DNA of 64,000 nucleotides from Comamonas sp. SCN 65-56 (GCF_001724135.1 NZ_MEDS01000023.1:30786-94785), one strand, 5' to 3'. Shown: positions 39,665 through 51,466, counted from the stretch's first letter. Made by a program: numbers and translations. The notes: generated from the letters alone by a model not told the origin.

Positions 39665-40976
39665 TCAGAGGCTGCGCGCGGGCAGCACCTGGCCGCGGCA
39701 TTCGCCAAAGCCGATGCGCGCATGGCCCGGTTTCTCGCACCAGCCGCGCAAGACCACCGCGTCGCCATCCTGCAGAAAGGTGCGCTCTTCGCCATTGGGC
39801 AGCTTGAGCGGGTTCTTGCCGCCGGTGGTCAGCTCCAGCAGCGCACCGGCCTGGTTCAGCGTGGGGCCGGAGAGCGTGCCAGTGCCCAGCAGGTCGCCGG
39901 GCTGCAGGTTGCAGCCGTTGATGCTGTGGTGCGCCACCATCTGCGCCAGCGTCCAATAGGCATGGCGGTAGCTGGTCTGGCAGATCGTGGCTTCAATGGC
40001 GCCGTCTTGCGCGCGCATGGCCGGCGTCTGCAGGCCGACGGAGAGCTGGATATCTAGAGCGCCCGCCTCGCGGTTGTGCTCGCTGTCCAGGTAGGGCAGC
40101 GCCCGCCGGGCGCGCAAAGGCCGTGCGGTAAGGGGTCAGGGCTTCCATCGTCACCACCCAGGGCGAAATGGTGGTGGCAAAGTTCTTGGACAGGAAGGGC
40201 CCCAGCGGCTGGTACTCCCAGGCCTGGATGTCGCGTGCCGACCAGTCGTTGAGCAGGCACAGGCCAAACACGTGCTCTTCGGCCTGCGCCATCGGCACCG
40301 CCTCGCCCAGCGCGTTGTATTGGCCGAGGAACACGCCCAGCTCCAGCTCGATGTCCAGCCGCTTGCTGGCGCCCAGCACCGGTGCCTCGCTGTCCGGCGC
40401 TTTCAGTTGCCCGCACGGGCGGGCGAAGTTCTGGCCCGAGACCACGACGCTGGACGCGCGCCCGTGGTAGCCGATGGGCACCCATTTGTAGTTGGGCATC
40501 AAGGGGTTGTCGGGGCGAAACAATCGCCCGACGTTGGTCGCGTGGTAGATCGAGGTGTAGAAATCGGTGTAGTCGCCGATGCGCGCGGGCAAGGCGTATT
40601 CCACCTGAGCCTGCGGCACCAGGAAAATTTGCAGCACCGCCTGCTCATGCGCGCCTTCGCGCAGCGCGCGAGACAGCGCCAGGCGCAGTGCGCTCCAATG
40701 GGCCGGGGTGAGGCCCATCAGCGCGTTCAGCGTGCTTTGGCTGGCGGCGGCCAGCGCCTCGGCGGCGCGGCCGCTGAAGGGTTTGGCCGAGTGCAATTCG
40801 GCCAGGTCGATGACCTGGTCGCCGATCGCCACGCCGCCGCGCAGCGGCTCGGTGCTGCCCTTGCGGCGAAACACCGCGAATGGCAGGTTCTGGATCGGAA
40901 AATCGCCGCCTTCGGCGTGCGCGGAGCTGAGCCAACTGCGCAGATGGGGGTCATGGGTTTCGTTCAGTGCGGTCAT
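39665..40976 (-). pseudogene. fahA: fumarylacetoacetase, frameshifted
   Basis: Hydrolyses fumarylacetoacetate to fumarate and acetoacetate. ATG at 40976 opens MTALNETHDPHLRSWLSSAH; the frame continues with FYTSIYHATNVGRLFRPDNP, ELELGVFLGQ (metal-binding Glu residues) and NDWSARDIQAWEYQPLGPFL. After RTAFARPAGA (near 40095-40106) it leaves frame. The rest, LPYLDSEHNREAGALDIQLS to GTLSGPTLNQAGALLEL, is in the next frame down to 39665. Homologues have a few more residues here (about 11 nt restores 441 codons). The lesion sits in CGCGCCCGGCGGGCGC. If real, the pathway stops at its last step although maiA is intact. Confidence 0.85.
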
Positions 40977-41022
40977 GCGATAGCCCTCGTGAGACTTCGG
41001 GGAAGGATGGGCGGCAAGCTTA

Positions 41023-41286
41023 TCAGTGCGGCGCAGCACGTGCCGCGCGGCCAGGCAAGGCCGTCAGGCGGGTGCGGTTGCTGGCGGGATGGATGGTGTG
41101 GCCGGTGCGTGCGTCAGGCGCAGCCAGGCGGCTGATGCCGGAGTGTTCATGGGGGCTGAACTTGAGAAGCTCTCCATTCATTCGCATCAGCACGGACAAT
41201 CGTGGCATGTGCTGCATGCGCCGCGCCGTTGCCGCGCGGCGGTGGCTGGTGTTGGTCTGCAGCTGACTCGTTTTTGTGTCATTCAT
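41023..41286 (-). CDS. possible small protein in the fahA-MFS gap (low confidence)
   Basis: The 319-bp gap between the fahA and MFS starts is otherwise empty. An 87-codon frame here begins MNDTKTSQLQTNTSHRRAAT, with GGAGG a rather long 13 bases upstream. It is basic, without domain, membrane helix or signal peptide, and I do not recognise it. It may be non-coding DNA carrying the two divergent promoters. Confidence 0.2.
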   Translation of the reverse strand: MNDTKTSQLQTNTSHRRAATARRMQHMPRLSVLMRMNGELLKFSPHEHSGISRLAAPDARTGHTIHPASNRTRLTALPGRAARAAPH

Positions 41287-41295
41287 AAGCAAAAT

Positions 41296-42675
41296 ATGCC
41301 TCCAGCGCCCATGGGACGTGCGCAAAGCGCTATGGTATTCATTGTCATTGCCTGTGCGTTGATGATGATGTCGATCGATGCCACCATCGTTGCCACCGCC
41401 TTGCACGCCCTTGCCAGTGACCTGGGTGCGCCGATCAACTGGACCGGCTGGACCATTACCGCCTACTGGTTCGGTTACGTGGTGATGCTGCCCGTGGCGG
41501 GGCGCCTGGCCGAGCGCTTTGGCAATCGGCGCGTGTTCTTGCTCTCCGCCCTGGCGTTTGCGCTGGCGTCGCTGGCTTGTGGCCTGGCAAGCAATATCTA
41601 TGCGCTGGTGCTGTTTCGCGCGCTGCAGGCCATGGGTGGCTCCGGATTGACACCGGCAGCCACGGGCATCGTGGTGGTGTGGTTTGGCGGCGGGCGCGAT
41701 CGCATCCTGGGCCTGTTCGGTGCGGTGTTCTCGGTCGGCAGCCTGATCGGTCCGGTGCTGGGCGGGCTGTTTGTTACCTACGCGCATTGGCGTGATGTGT
41801 TTTTCGTGAATGTGCCCGTCGGTTGCGCCATGGCTTTGCTCGGCTGGTGGCTGATCCCGCCGGACCGGCTGCAGGACCGGTCGTCTCGCAGCATGGACTT
41901 GCCCGGCGTGCTGCTGCTCGGTACGGCAGTGATCGCCGGCATGCTCGCGGCGAGCTTGCTGGGCAATCCGGACGTGCGTGTGGCTTCCTGGCCGTTTCTC
42001 GTGCCCTTGGCGCTGGCCATCGCCAGCGGCTGGACGTTCTTTCGGCACATCGCCAGGGTGGCTGAGCCGTTCCTTCCACCACGCCTGATCTATGGCAAGG
42101 GTTTTGCCGCGACCAATTTGCTCAACGCCACCTACGGCGGGGCGGTGACAGGCGCACTCACACTGGTGCCGCTGTATGCAGCGCTGCGCTACGGCCTGGA
42201 TGCGCTGGATGCCGGCACGCTGCTCACGGCGCAGGCGGTGGTGGGGTTGGTGGTCGGACCGCTGGCGGCCTGGGCGCTGCGCTGGAGCGGCTACCGCTTG
42301 CCGTTTTACGTCGGCGGCGTGCTGGTGGCCTTCGGCATGCTGATGCTGGCGCTGGCACCGCGTCTGGGTCTTTCGCCGTGGCTGTGGCTGGCGCTGGCCA
42401 CGGTGTTCACCGGGGCGGCCAGCGGCCTGATGGGGCCGGCGAGCCGCAATGCCGCACTGCAACTGGTACCCGAGCGCGCGGCCACCATGTCGGCGTTGCG
42501 CGCGACGGCGCAGCAGGTGGGGGTGATCGTGGCGTTGGCGGTCATTACCCTGGCGATGGCTGTGTCGCCTGCGCAGGGCGACGTGCTGGCCACAGCCTAT
42601 GGGGCGCTGGCGCTGATGTCGCTGGCGCTGCTGCCAGTGGTCGCGCGGGTGCCGGAGCACCGCGGCGCCTGGTAG
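41296..42675 (+). CDS. MFS multidrug exporter, DHA2 (14-helix) type
   Basis: 459 aa, nearly all membrane helices. MMSIDATIVATALHALASDL is the DHA2 motif D1 at the first helix, GRLAERFGNRRVFLLSALAF is motif A, and SVGSLIGPVLGGLFVTYAHW matches motif C of proton antiporters. ATG at 41296 has no clear ribosome site. No adjacent regulator, so the substrate cannot be guessed. Convergent with rpoD, 24 bp between stops. Confidence 0.85.
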   Translation: MPPAPMGRAQSAMVFIVIACALMMMSIDATIVATALHALASDLGAPINWTGWTITAYWFGYVVMLPVAGRLAERFGNRRVFLLSALAFALASLACGLASNIYALVLFRALQAMGGSGLTPAATGIVVVWFGGGRDRILGLFGAVFSVGSLIGPVLGGLFVTYAHWRDVFFVNVPVGCAMALLGWWLIPPDRLQDRSSRSMDLPGVLLLGTAVIAGMLAASLLGNPDVRVASWPFLVPLALAIASGWTFFRHIARVAEPFLPPRLIYGKGFAATNLLNATYGGAVTGALTLVPLYAALRYGLDALDAGTLLTAQAVVGLVVGPLAAWALRWSGYRLPFYVGGVLVAFGMLMLALAPRLGLSPWLWLALATVFTGAASGLMGPASRNAALQLVPERAATMSALRATAQQVGVIVALAVITLAMAVSPAQGDVLATAYGALALMSLALLPVVARVPEHRGAW

Positions 42676-42699
42676 GGCGCCGCGGCGTGCATCGGCCGA

Positions 42700-44955
<2,256 letters not shown>

Positions 44956-45192
44956 GAAATTCCTCGAGGTCAGGGCAGGGTCACAAACATCGTCGGTGCA
45001 ATATCGGCCTGATGACGCACAGAGTGCGCACCAGCGGAACACGCTTTTTCGCGTGGTTCCGAAAGGCAAGATGTCTGGGCGAACATTTGGTGTGCAGCCC
45101 TTGCGGGAGGTGTTGGGCAAAGCGCTTTGCTGCGCTGTATCGTGCTGCCCGGACCGGAGGTACTGCTGTCGCTCTTGCCTGTCAAGCCGTAC

Positions 45193-45218
45193 ATTATAAC
45201 GATTTTGCCAATTTCAAG
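45193..45218 (-). promoter_or_regulatory. rpoD promoter candidate, consensus -10 with heat-shock-like -35
   Basis: On the minus strand CTTGAAA (45218-45212) is followed 13 bases later by a perfect TATAAT (45198-45193). The spacing is too short for sigma-70 but within the range of sigma-32 promoters, whose -35 is CTTGAAA. A separate TTGACA lies at 45184-45179 without a good -10. It is 240 bp upstream of the rpoD start; the rest of that gap holds no gene. Confidence 0.4.
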
Positions 45219-45232
45219 AGGCAAAAATCGCT

Positions 45233-47098
45233 CTATGGCGCGTTGCTTGCCGCCTTCAGCGCGCGTCGGCGCTCTTCGAGCTCGCGGTAGCGCTGCAGCG
45301 CCAGCGGATCCTGACTGCTTGCGGCAATCAGCGCGCTTTGTTCCTGCTCAATGGCTTCGATGTGCAGGCGCCGCAGCACATCGTGCAGTTCGGCCTGCAG
45401 TTCGGTATCGTTGCCCTCGGTCTGTGCGTGCGAGCCGGTCATGATGCGCTCGGCCAGCGGCTCGCAGGCATGGTTGCGCAAGGCTTCGCGCAATTGCGCC
45501 CAGGAGAGCACGCCATGCTCGTGCCATTGGCCTTCGAGCCAGACAAACAGCGGGCCGTGGGGCTCTGCCAGGTTGCCCAGTGCCATGCGGTCTTCCTGAT
45601 CCAGCGATTCCAGAAACGCCATGTGCGAGAGCAGCAGGCGCAGCGCGTGGTCGCTGCGTCGCGTCGGTTTGCCGCGCTGCAGCGGCGCCTGCGTCGCCAC
45701 GCGCCCGCCCGTGTGGCGCGAGCCGCGCCAGTCATTGCCCTTGCGCCAGGAACGATATCCGGTCGAATCGGCTTCTGGCGCTTTCTGGTATTGCGCAGAT
45801 TGCTTCTGTTTCCATAGCTCAAGCAGGGGCTGCGCCTGCATGTGCCCGAGCGCTGCCAGCTCCGTCAGGAGCTGCTGTTTGAGCGCGCCTTCGGGCATCA
45901 GATTCCAGAGCGGCTCGGCGTTGCTCAGCATATGCGCTCGCCCCTCGGCCGTGCCCTGATCGCAGCCTTCGCGCGCGGCCTCCAGCAGAAAGCGCGACAG
46001 CGGCATCGCGTCGCCCAGCTGGCGTGCAAACGCGTCCTGGCCGAAGGTGCGGATGAAGCTGTCCGGGTCATGCTCGGGTGGCAGAAAGAGAAATTTGATG
46101 GCCCGCGTGTCGGTGGCATAGGGCAGGGCGGCATCCAGCGCCTTGCGCGCCGCGCGCCGCCCGGCGGCGTCGCCGTCGAAGCTGAACACCACTTGCTCGG
46201 TGAAGCGAAACAGCTTGTGCACATGCTCCGCCGTACAGGCCGTGCCCAGCGTTGCCACCGCGTTGCCAAAGCCCAGCTGCGCCAGCGCCACCACGTCCAT
46301 GTAGCCCTCGGTCACCAAGACGCTTCCGGCCTCGCGGATGGCCTGGCGCGCCTCGTACAGTCCGTAGAGCTCGCGCCCCTTGTGAAACACCGGGGTTTCG
46401 GGCGAATTCAGGTATTTGGGTTTCTCATCGCCGAAGACCCGCCCGCCAAAGCCTATGCATTCGCCCTTGACGTTGCGAATGGGAAACATCACGCGGTCGC
46501 GGAAGCGGTCGTAGCGTTTGCCGTCTTCTTCGCTCTGGATCACCAGCCCCGCCTCCACCAGCAGCGGGCTGTCGTACTCGGCGAACACGCTGGCCAGGCC
46601 ATGCCAGCCAGCGGGCGCATAGCCCAGTCCGTAGCGCTTCGCAATCTGGCCGCTCACGCCTCGGCCCTTGAGGTAGGCAATTGCGTGCGCTGCCTCGCGC
46701 AGGTGCTGGCGGTAGGCCTGGCCGGCCCTGGCCAGCACGTCGGTAAGTGTGGCCTGCTGCTCCTTCTGCTGGGCGGCGCGCTCGCGTTCTTGTGGCGAGC
46801 GCTCCTCCTCGGGTACCTGCAGGCCCGCCTGCTGGGCCAGTTCCTGCACCGCCTCGCGAAAGCCCATGGCCTGGTGCTCCATCAGAAAGCCTATGGCGTT
46901 GCCGCTCTTGCCGCAGCCAAAGCAGTGAAAGAACTGCTTGGACGGGCTGACGCTGAACGAGGGTGATTTTTCGCCGTGAAACGGGCACAGCCCCATGAAA
47001 TTCGCGCCGCTCTTCTTGAGTTGCACGTAGCGGCCGATGACCTCGACCACGTCGGTGCGGTCGAGCAGTTCCTGCAGGAAAGAGGGTGGGATGGGCAC
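45233..47098 (-). CDS. dnaG: DNA primase
   Basis: 621 aa. Makes RNA primers at the replication fork. Zinc finger CPFHGEKSPSFSV followed by FHCFGCGKSG (residues about 40-65), TOPRIM domain with EGYMDVVAL and FSFDGDAAGR, then a C-terminal helical domain that binds DnaB. The start is GTG at 47098, just before IPPSFLQELLDRTDVVEVIG, as usual; upstream codons are not conserved. Gene order dnaG-rpoD is common in betaproteobacteria. The frame ends in an Arg-rich tail. Confidence 0.96.
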   Translation of the reverse strand: MPIPPSFLQELLDRTDVVEVIGRYVQLKKSGANFMGLCPFHGEKSPSFSVSPSKQFFHCFGCGKSGNAIGFLMEHQAMGFREAVQELAQQAGLQVPEEERSPQERERAAQQKEQQATLTDVLARAGQAYRQHLREAAHAIAYLKGRGVSGQIAKRYGLGYAPAGWHGLASVFAEYDSPLLVEAGLVIQSEEDGKRYDRFRDRVMFPIRNVKGECIGFGGRVFGDEKPKYLNSPETPVFHKGRELYGLYEARQAIREAGSVLVTEGYMDVVALAQLGFGNAVATLGTACTAEHVHKLFRFTEQVVFSFDGDAAGRRAARKALDAALPYATDTRAIKFLFLPPEHDPDSFIRTFGQDAFARQLGDAMPLSRFLLEAAREGCDQGTAEGRAHMLSNAEPLWNLMPEGALKQQLLTELAALGHMQAQPLLELWKQKQSAQYQKAPEADSTGYRSWRKGNDWRGSRHTGGRVATQAPLQRGKPTRRSDHALRLLLSHMAFLESLDQEDRMALGNLAEPHGPLFVWLEGQWHEHGVLSWAQLREALRNHACEPLAERIMTGSHAQTEGNDTELQAELHDVLRRLHIEAIEQEQSALIAASSQDPLALQRYRELEERRRALKAASNAP

Positions 47099-47253
47099 GC
47101 CGCGATTGTCGGTCTTTGGGTCGGGGGCCGATGGAGTGTGTTCTACACTGGTTTCGGCCCCATGGATGGAGCCACATCCGAGACGCAGATCGGGGCGGGC
47201 CATCCCGCATGGTTCTGCGCTGACCCCAACCGACGATTTTTCACGGGAGACAA

Positions 47254-48417
47254 CTGACCATAACCCAGCCAGTCGATGATGTTTTGAAAAACGCCGTGCG
47301 CAACGGCGCTGCGCCGAATGTGGTGGCCGTGGTGGGCGATGCCGATGGCCTGCGCTACACCGGTGCGGCCGGCGCGCAAGGACCGGGTATGCCGCAAGCG
47401 GTCGATGGCGATACGGTGTACCGGATCATGTCCATGACCAAAATGGTGGTCACGGTGGCCGCGCTGCAGTTGATGGAGCAGGGCAAGCTGAATCTGAATG
47501 CGCCGGTGGCCGATTACTACCCGGACTTTGCCCAGCGCAAGGTGTTGACCGGCTTCGATGGCGATCGGCCGCTGCTGCGGGCACCCACGCGGCAGGTGAC
47601 GGTGCAGCAATTGATTACCCATACGGCCGGGCTGAGCTACAGCTTTTTCAATCAGGATTTGCTCAAGTGGGAACAGGTCACCAACTACGTCGGCATTTTG
47701 TCGGGTGAGACGGAGTTGCTGCAGTCACCCTTGATGTTCGATCCGGGCGATCGCTTTGAGTACGGTCTGAACATCGATGTGCTGGCGGTGGTGATTTCGA
47801 ACATCACCGGCAAAAAGCTCGATGTGCATCTGGCAGACGCGATCCTGAAACCGCTGGGAATGCGCAGCACAAGCTATCACAAGCGTGATGTGGACGAGAG
47901 CAAGATCACGCCGATCCAGGCGCGAGGACCCGATGGAAAGTGGGTCGATACCGGCGTGGACTATGCGCAGAACCCGGCGTTGATACCGGGCGGCCACGGG
48001 TTGTATTCAACGCCCAATGACTACCTGCGCTTTCTGCGCGTCTTGTTGCGTGGCGGCGAACTGGATGGCGCACGTATCCTGCAGCAGAAAACCGTGGATG
48101 CGGCGTTTTCCAACCAGATTGGCGCCTTGGAGTTTCCGCCGACCATCTCGACCGCCAACCCGACTCTGACTTGCGATTTCAGCGCTGGGCCTGGCTTGTA
48201 ATGGGGCCATAGTCTGTTGCTGGTGCCGGGCGATGTGCCGGGGGCGCGGCGTGCATGGTCTGGTGCCTGGGCCGGCTTGTGCAACGCGCAGTTCTGGATC
48301 GATCGCACGACAGGCATTTGCGGCGCGCTGTTTTCGCAAACCCTGCCGTTCGTCGAACCGGCCATCTGGAAGATGTATGTGGATTTCGAGCAGGCGGTGT
48401 ATGCGAATCTGACGTAA
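47254..48417 (+). pseudogene. beta-lactamase-fold serine hydrolase with premature stop
   Basis: A class-C-beta-lactamase/EstB-like esterase frame of 388 codons. SMTK (in YRIMSMTKMVVTVAALQL) carries the nucleophile and Lys, FEYGLNIDVLAVV the Tyr motif, and the frame reaches GPGL at 48198. There a TAA (48199-48201) interrupts. The same frame then continues as WGHSLLLVPGDVPGARRAWS and AGLCNAQFWIDRTTGICGAL to a second TAA at 48417, which is the normal C-terminus of this family. The start is also damaged: the ribosome site GGGAGA (47245-47250) precedes CTG at 47254, and the first other start in frame is TTG at 47284. One base change explains the stop. Divergent from dnaG across 155 bp. Confidence 0.8.
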
Positions 48418-48440
48418 TCAGACCCGCAATGCCGAAGTGG

Positions 48441-48494
48441 CCCCCTCTTTCCGCGTGCGTTGACATCGGCGCGCCGGGCAGAGGGGGTTTGTTT
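48441..48494 (+). terminator. long-loop hairpin terminator
   Basis: CCCCCTCT (48441-48448) pairs with AGAGGGGG (48480-48487) across a 31-nt GC-rich loop, followed by TTTGTTT. It follows the serine hydrolase remnant and precedes the acyl-CoA synthetase gene. Confidence 0.55.
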
Positions 48495-48535
48495 ATGCTT
48501 GTCGTTTTTTTCAGCCACAGTCAAGGATTCATTCC

Positions 48536-50185
48536 ATGCCAGAAAGCATCTACAGCCAGCATCTGGATCGCAACAACGCCAATTTCGCGCCGCTGACGCC
48601 CTTGTCCTTTATCGAACGCAGCGCCGAGCTTTATCCCGAGCGCCTGGCCATCGTGCATGGCGCGCTGCGCCAGACCTGGGCGCAGACCTATGCGCGCTGC
48701 CGCCAGCTGGCCAGCAGCCTGCGCCGCGCGGGCATAGGCAAGAACGACACCGTGGCGGTGATGCTGCCCAATACGCCGCCCATGGTGGAGGCGCACTTCG
48801 GCATTCCCATGGCGGGCGCGGTGCTCAACGCGCTCAATACGCGCCTGGACCCGGAAACCGTCGCCTTCATGCTCGACCACGGCGAGGCCAAGGCGGTGAT
48901 CGTCGATCCCGAGTTCACGCCGGTGATGGCCAAGGCCATTGCGCTGCGCAAGAGCAGCGCGCCCCTGCTGGTGATCGAAACAGAGGATGCACTTTACGGC
49001 CCTGCGGCCCAGCCACTGGGCGGTACGCGCTATGAAGATTTTCTTGTGGCGGGCGATGCGACGTTCGCCTGGGAACTGCCGGAGGACGAGTGGGACGCGA
49101 TAGCGCTCAATTACACCAGCGGCACGACGGGCAACCCCAAGGGCGTGGTCTATCACCACCGCGGCGCGGCGGTGAACGCGATCAGCAACATCCTCGAGTG
49201 GGACATGCCCAAGCACAGCGTCTACCTGTGGACGCTGCCGATGTTTCACTGCAACGGCTGGTGCTTCCCCTGGACGGTGGCGGCGCGCGCAGGGGTCAAT
49301 GTCTGCCTGCGCCGGGTCGAGGCACAGGCGATCTTTGACGCCATCCGCAACCACGGCGTGACGCACTACTGCGGCGCGCCCATCGTGCAGTCGCTGCTGG
49401 TCAACGCCCCGGCCGCGATGAAAGAGGGTGTGCCGGCGGGCGTCAAGGCGATGGTGGCGGGTGCCGCGCCGCCGGCTTCGCTGATCGAGGGCATGGAGCA
49501 GATGGGCTTTGATCTGACGCATGTCTACGGGCTGACCGAGGTCTATGGCCCGGCCACCGTCTGCGTCCAGCAGGACGACTGGGCGCAGCTGGATATCGGC
49601 GAGCGTGCCCGGCTCAACGCGCGCCAGGGCGTGCGCTACCACCTGCAGCGTGCGGCGCGCGTGATCGATCCGCAGACCATGCAGCCGGTGCGTATGGACG
49701 GCGAGACCATGGGCGAAATCATGTTCCAGGGCAACATCGTGATGAAGGGCTACCTGAAGAACGCCAAGGCCAGCGATGAGGCGTTTGCCGGCGGCTGGTT
49801 TCATACCGGCGATCTGGCGGTGCAGTACCCGGATGGCTACATCAAGATCAAGGATCGCAGCAAGGACATCATCATCTCCGGCGGCGAGAACATCTCGTCG
49901 ATCGAAGTGGAGGATGTGCTGTATCGCCACCCGGCGGTGCTGGCGGCGGCCGTCGTTGCGCGCCCGGATCCAAAGTGGGGCGAGACGCCCTGCGCCTTCC
50001 TGGAGCTCAAGGCGGGCGCGCAGGTGAGCGAGGCGGACATCGTCGCGCATTGCAAGAAGTACCTGGCCGGCTTCAAGGTGCCGCGTGCCGTGGTGTTCGG
50101 CGAACTGCCCAAGACCAGCACCGGCAAGATCCAGAAATTCGAGCTGCGCCAGCGCGCCGGGTCGGCGACCGCGATCGATGTGTGA
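48536..50185 (+). CDS. acyl-CoA synthetase (AMP-forming)
   Basis: 549 aa. Activates a carboxylic acid to its CoA thioester through an acyl-adenylate. The P-loop-like YTSGTTGNPKGVVYHHRGA, FHCNGWCFPW, VYGLTEVYGP, the hinge WFHTGDLAV and the C-terminal Lys in KTSTGKIQKFELR are all intact. The FHCNGW form is typical of medium-chain or methylmercaptopropionate-type ligases; the exact substrate is open. ATG at 48536. Single gene, convergent with the TlpA-like gene. Confidence 0.9.
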   Translation: MPESIYSQHLDRNNANFAPLTPLSFIERSAELYPERLAIVHGALRQTWAQTYARCRQLASSLRRAGIGKNDTVAVMLPNTPPMVEAHFGIPMAGAVLNALNTRLDPETVAFMLDHGEAKAVIVDPEFTPVMAKAIALRKSSAPLLVIETEDALYGPAAQPLGGTRYEDFLVAGDATFAWELPEDEWDAIALNYTSGTTGNPKGVVYHHRGAAVNAISNILEWDMPKHSVYLWTLPMFHCNGWCFPWTVAARAGVNVCLRRVEAQAIFDAIRNHGVTHYCGAPIVQSLLVNAPAAMKEGVPAGVKAMVAGAAPPASLIEGMEQMGFDLTHVYGLTEVYGPATVCVQQDDWAQLDIGERARLNARQGVRYHLQRAARVIDPQTMQPVRMDGETMGEIMFQGNIVMKGYLKNAKASDEAFAGGWFHTGDLAVQYPDGYIKIKDRSKDIIISGGENISSIEVEDVLYRHPAVLAAAVVARPDPKWGETPCAFLELKAGAQVSEADIVAHCKKYLAGFKVPRAVVFGELPKTSTGKIQKFELRQRAGSATAIDV

Positions 50186-50209
50186 TCGGCGCCGCGCTGG
50201 CGGTGCGGG

Positions 50210-51046
50210 CTACTTTTTCGCCAGCGCCAGGCGTTCGGCCAGCGTGGCGGCGGAAAGCTCGCCGGTGCGCCGCGCGACCAGCGTGCCCTCGGCGTTGTAG
50301 AAGAGCGTGGTGGGCAGGCCGTTGATGCTCAGCAGGCGGCTCAGTTCAGAGCCGGTATCCAGCAATACCTTGTCGGCGGGCAAACCCTGCTGCGCCGCAT
50401 AGCGGGCGGTTTTGCCCTGGTCCTCGCCCTGGTTGACCCATAAAAAGCGCACCTGCGGGTGCTGCTGGCTGGCCTGCTGCAGCACCGGCATCTCGCGTCG
50501 ACAGGGTGGGCACCAGGTGGCCCAGAGATTGACCACGACCACCTCGCCCTTGAGTGCCGGCAGCGACACCACCGAGCCATCCAGCGCGCTGGCTTGCCAA
50601 TCGGGCAAGTCGTTGCGCTGTGCGGTGGATGTGCTCTCGGCACCCATTGGAATGGCCTGCAGCACCAGCATGCCGCCCAGCCATAGCGCCAGAGCTGCGG
50701 CGGCGCCTGTGCTGACCGTCGTGCGCCAGGGGCTGCGCGCGGACCACAGGAACAGCAAATAGGCGACGAGCGCAGAGACGCCCCACCAGGGCGCCCAGCC
50801 GCCATCGCGAATGTCGAGCATGGACCAGGGCGCGGCGCCGTATTCGCTCTGGAAGTTGAGTACATAGCCCAGCCGCGCGGCCACCAGCACCAGCGCCAGC
50901 ATGAGCCAGCTGTGCCGCGCTCCCGCCGGCTGGCCGGCGCGCCGTGCCAGGCGCTCGTGCAGCATGCTGCCGACGATCCAGGCCAAGACCAGCAGCAGCG
51001 GGGCCAGCGGCAGGACGAGCGGGCCGAGCCGCAGGGTGGATTCCAT
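50210..51046 (-). CDS. membrane-anchored TlpA-like thiol-disulfide oxidoreductase
   Basis: 278 aa. The N-terminal half has about four membrane helices (PLAPLLLVLAWIVGSML, then HSWLMLALVLVAARLGYVLN and two more), resembling a shortened Lgt-like membrane domain. The C-terminal half (about 140-278) is a periplasmic thioredoxin fold: VVVNLWATWCPPCRREMPVL with the WCPPC redox pair and a cis-Pro at GLPTTLFY. It is probably a reductant for periplasmic proteins or cytochrome c maturation. ATG at 51046 is preceded by AAGGAG. Divergent from a small exported Cys protein. Confidence 0.85.
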   Translation of the reverse strand: MESTLRLGPLVLPLAPLLLVLAWIVGSMLHERLARRAGQPAGARHSWLMLALVLVAARLGYVLNFQSEYGAAPWSMLDIRDGGWAPWWGVSALVAYLLFLWSARSPWRTTVSTGAAAALALWLGGMLVLQAIPMGAESTSTAQRNDLPDWQASALDGSVVSLPALKGEVVVVNLWATWCPPCRREMPVLQQASQQHPQVRFLWVNQGEDQGKTARYAAQQGLPADKVLLDTGSELSRLLSINGLPTTLFYNAEGTLVARRTGELSAATLAERLALAKK

Positions 51047-51130
51047 GGGCAGTCTCCTTTCGCTGCAGTATGCACAAGGCGCGAAGCACGCAATAATTGT
51101 CGGCGTACTCCCCAACCATCAGGGCTTGCC

Positions 51131-51439
51131 ATGATTCGCCTACCCGCCACCCTTGTCGCTGCCGTGCTGGCAGCTTTGTCCACCAGTGGCGCCTGGGCCA
51201 GCTGCTATGTGGTCTATGGCCCGAATCAGCAGGTGGTCTATCGCAACCAGACGCCGCCGGTGGACATGTCGCGCCAGGTGCACGAAACCCTGCCGCTGGT
51301 GGCGCCGGGCGGGACCCTGGTGTTTTCGCTCGACAACTTTGGTTGCGAGCTGCCGGTGAACAAGCTGCCGCTGAAGGTGACGGCGACGGCCAGGAAGGCC
51401 AGGCAACCGGCGCGCGAGCGGCTGATTTCGGGCTCCTGA
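51131..51439 (+). CDS. small exported protein with two cysteines
   Basis: 102 aa, function unknown. Residues 1-23 (RLPATLVAAVLAALSTSGAWA) are a signal peptide. The mature part is SCYVVYGPNQQVVYRNQTPP and onward, with Cys near positions 25 and 73 that could form a disulfide, and a basic tail. ATG at 51131. It is divergent from a TlpA-like redox gene 84 bp away, so a redox-client link is conceivable but unproven. It precedes rlmD by 27 bp on the same strand. Confidence 0.6.
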   Translation: MIRLPATLVAAVLAALSTSGAWASCYVVYGPNQQVVYRNQTPPVDMSRQVHETLPLVAPGGTLVFSLDNFGCELPVNKLPLKVTATARKARQPARERLISGS

Positions 51440-51466
51440 CGCTGCCGCGCTGCGACAATCGGGCCC

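Noticed and set aside
45812..45842. CCATAGCTCAAGCAGGGGCTGCG inside dnaG as a repeat copy
   Set aside because: No second arm and the encoded residues fit a normal DnaG sequence.
48199..48201. Programmed read-through or recoding at the TAA in the serine hydrolase
   Set aside because: TAA is the least readable stop, no stimulatory structure is evident, and the start codon is damaged too; decay is simpler.
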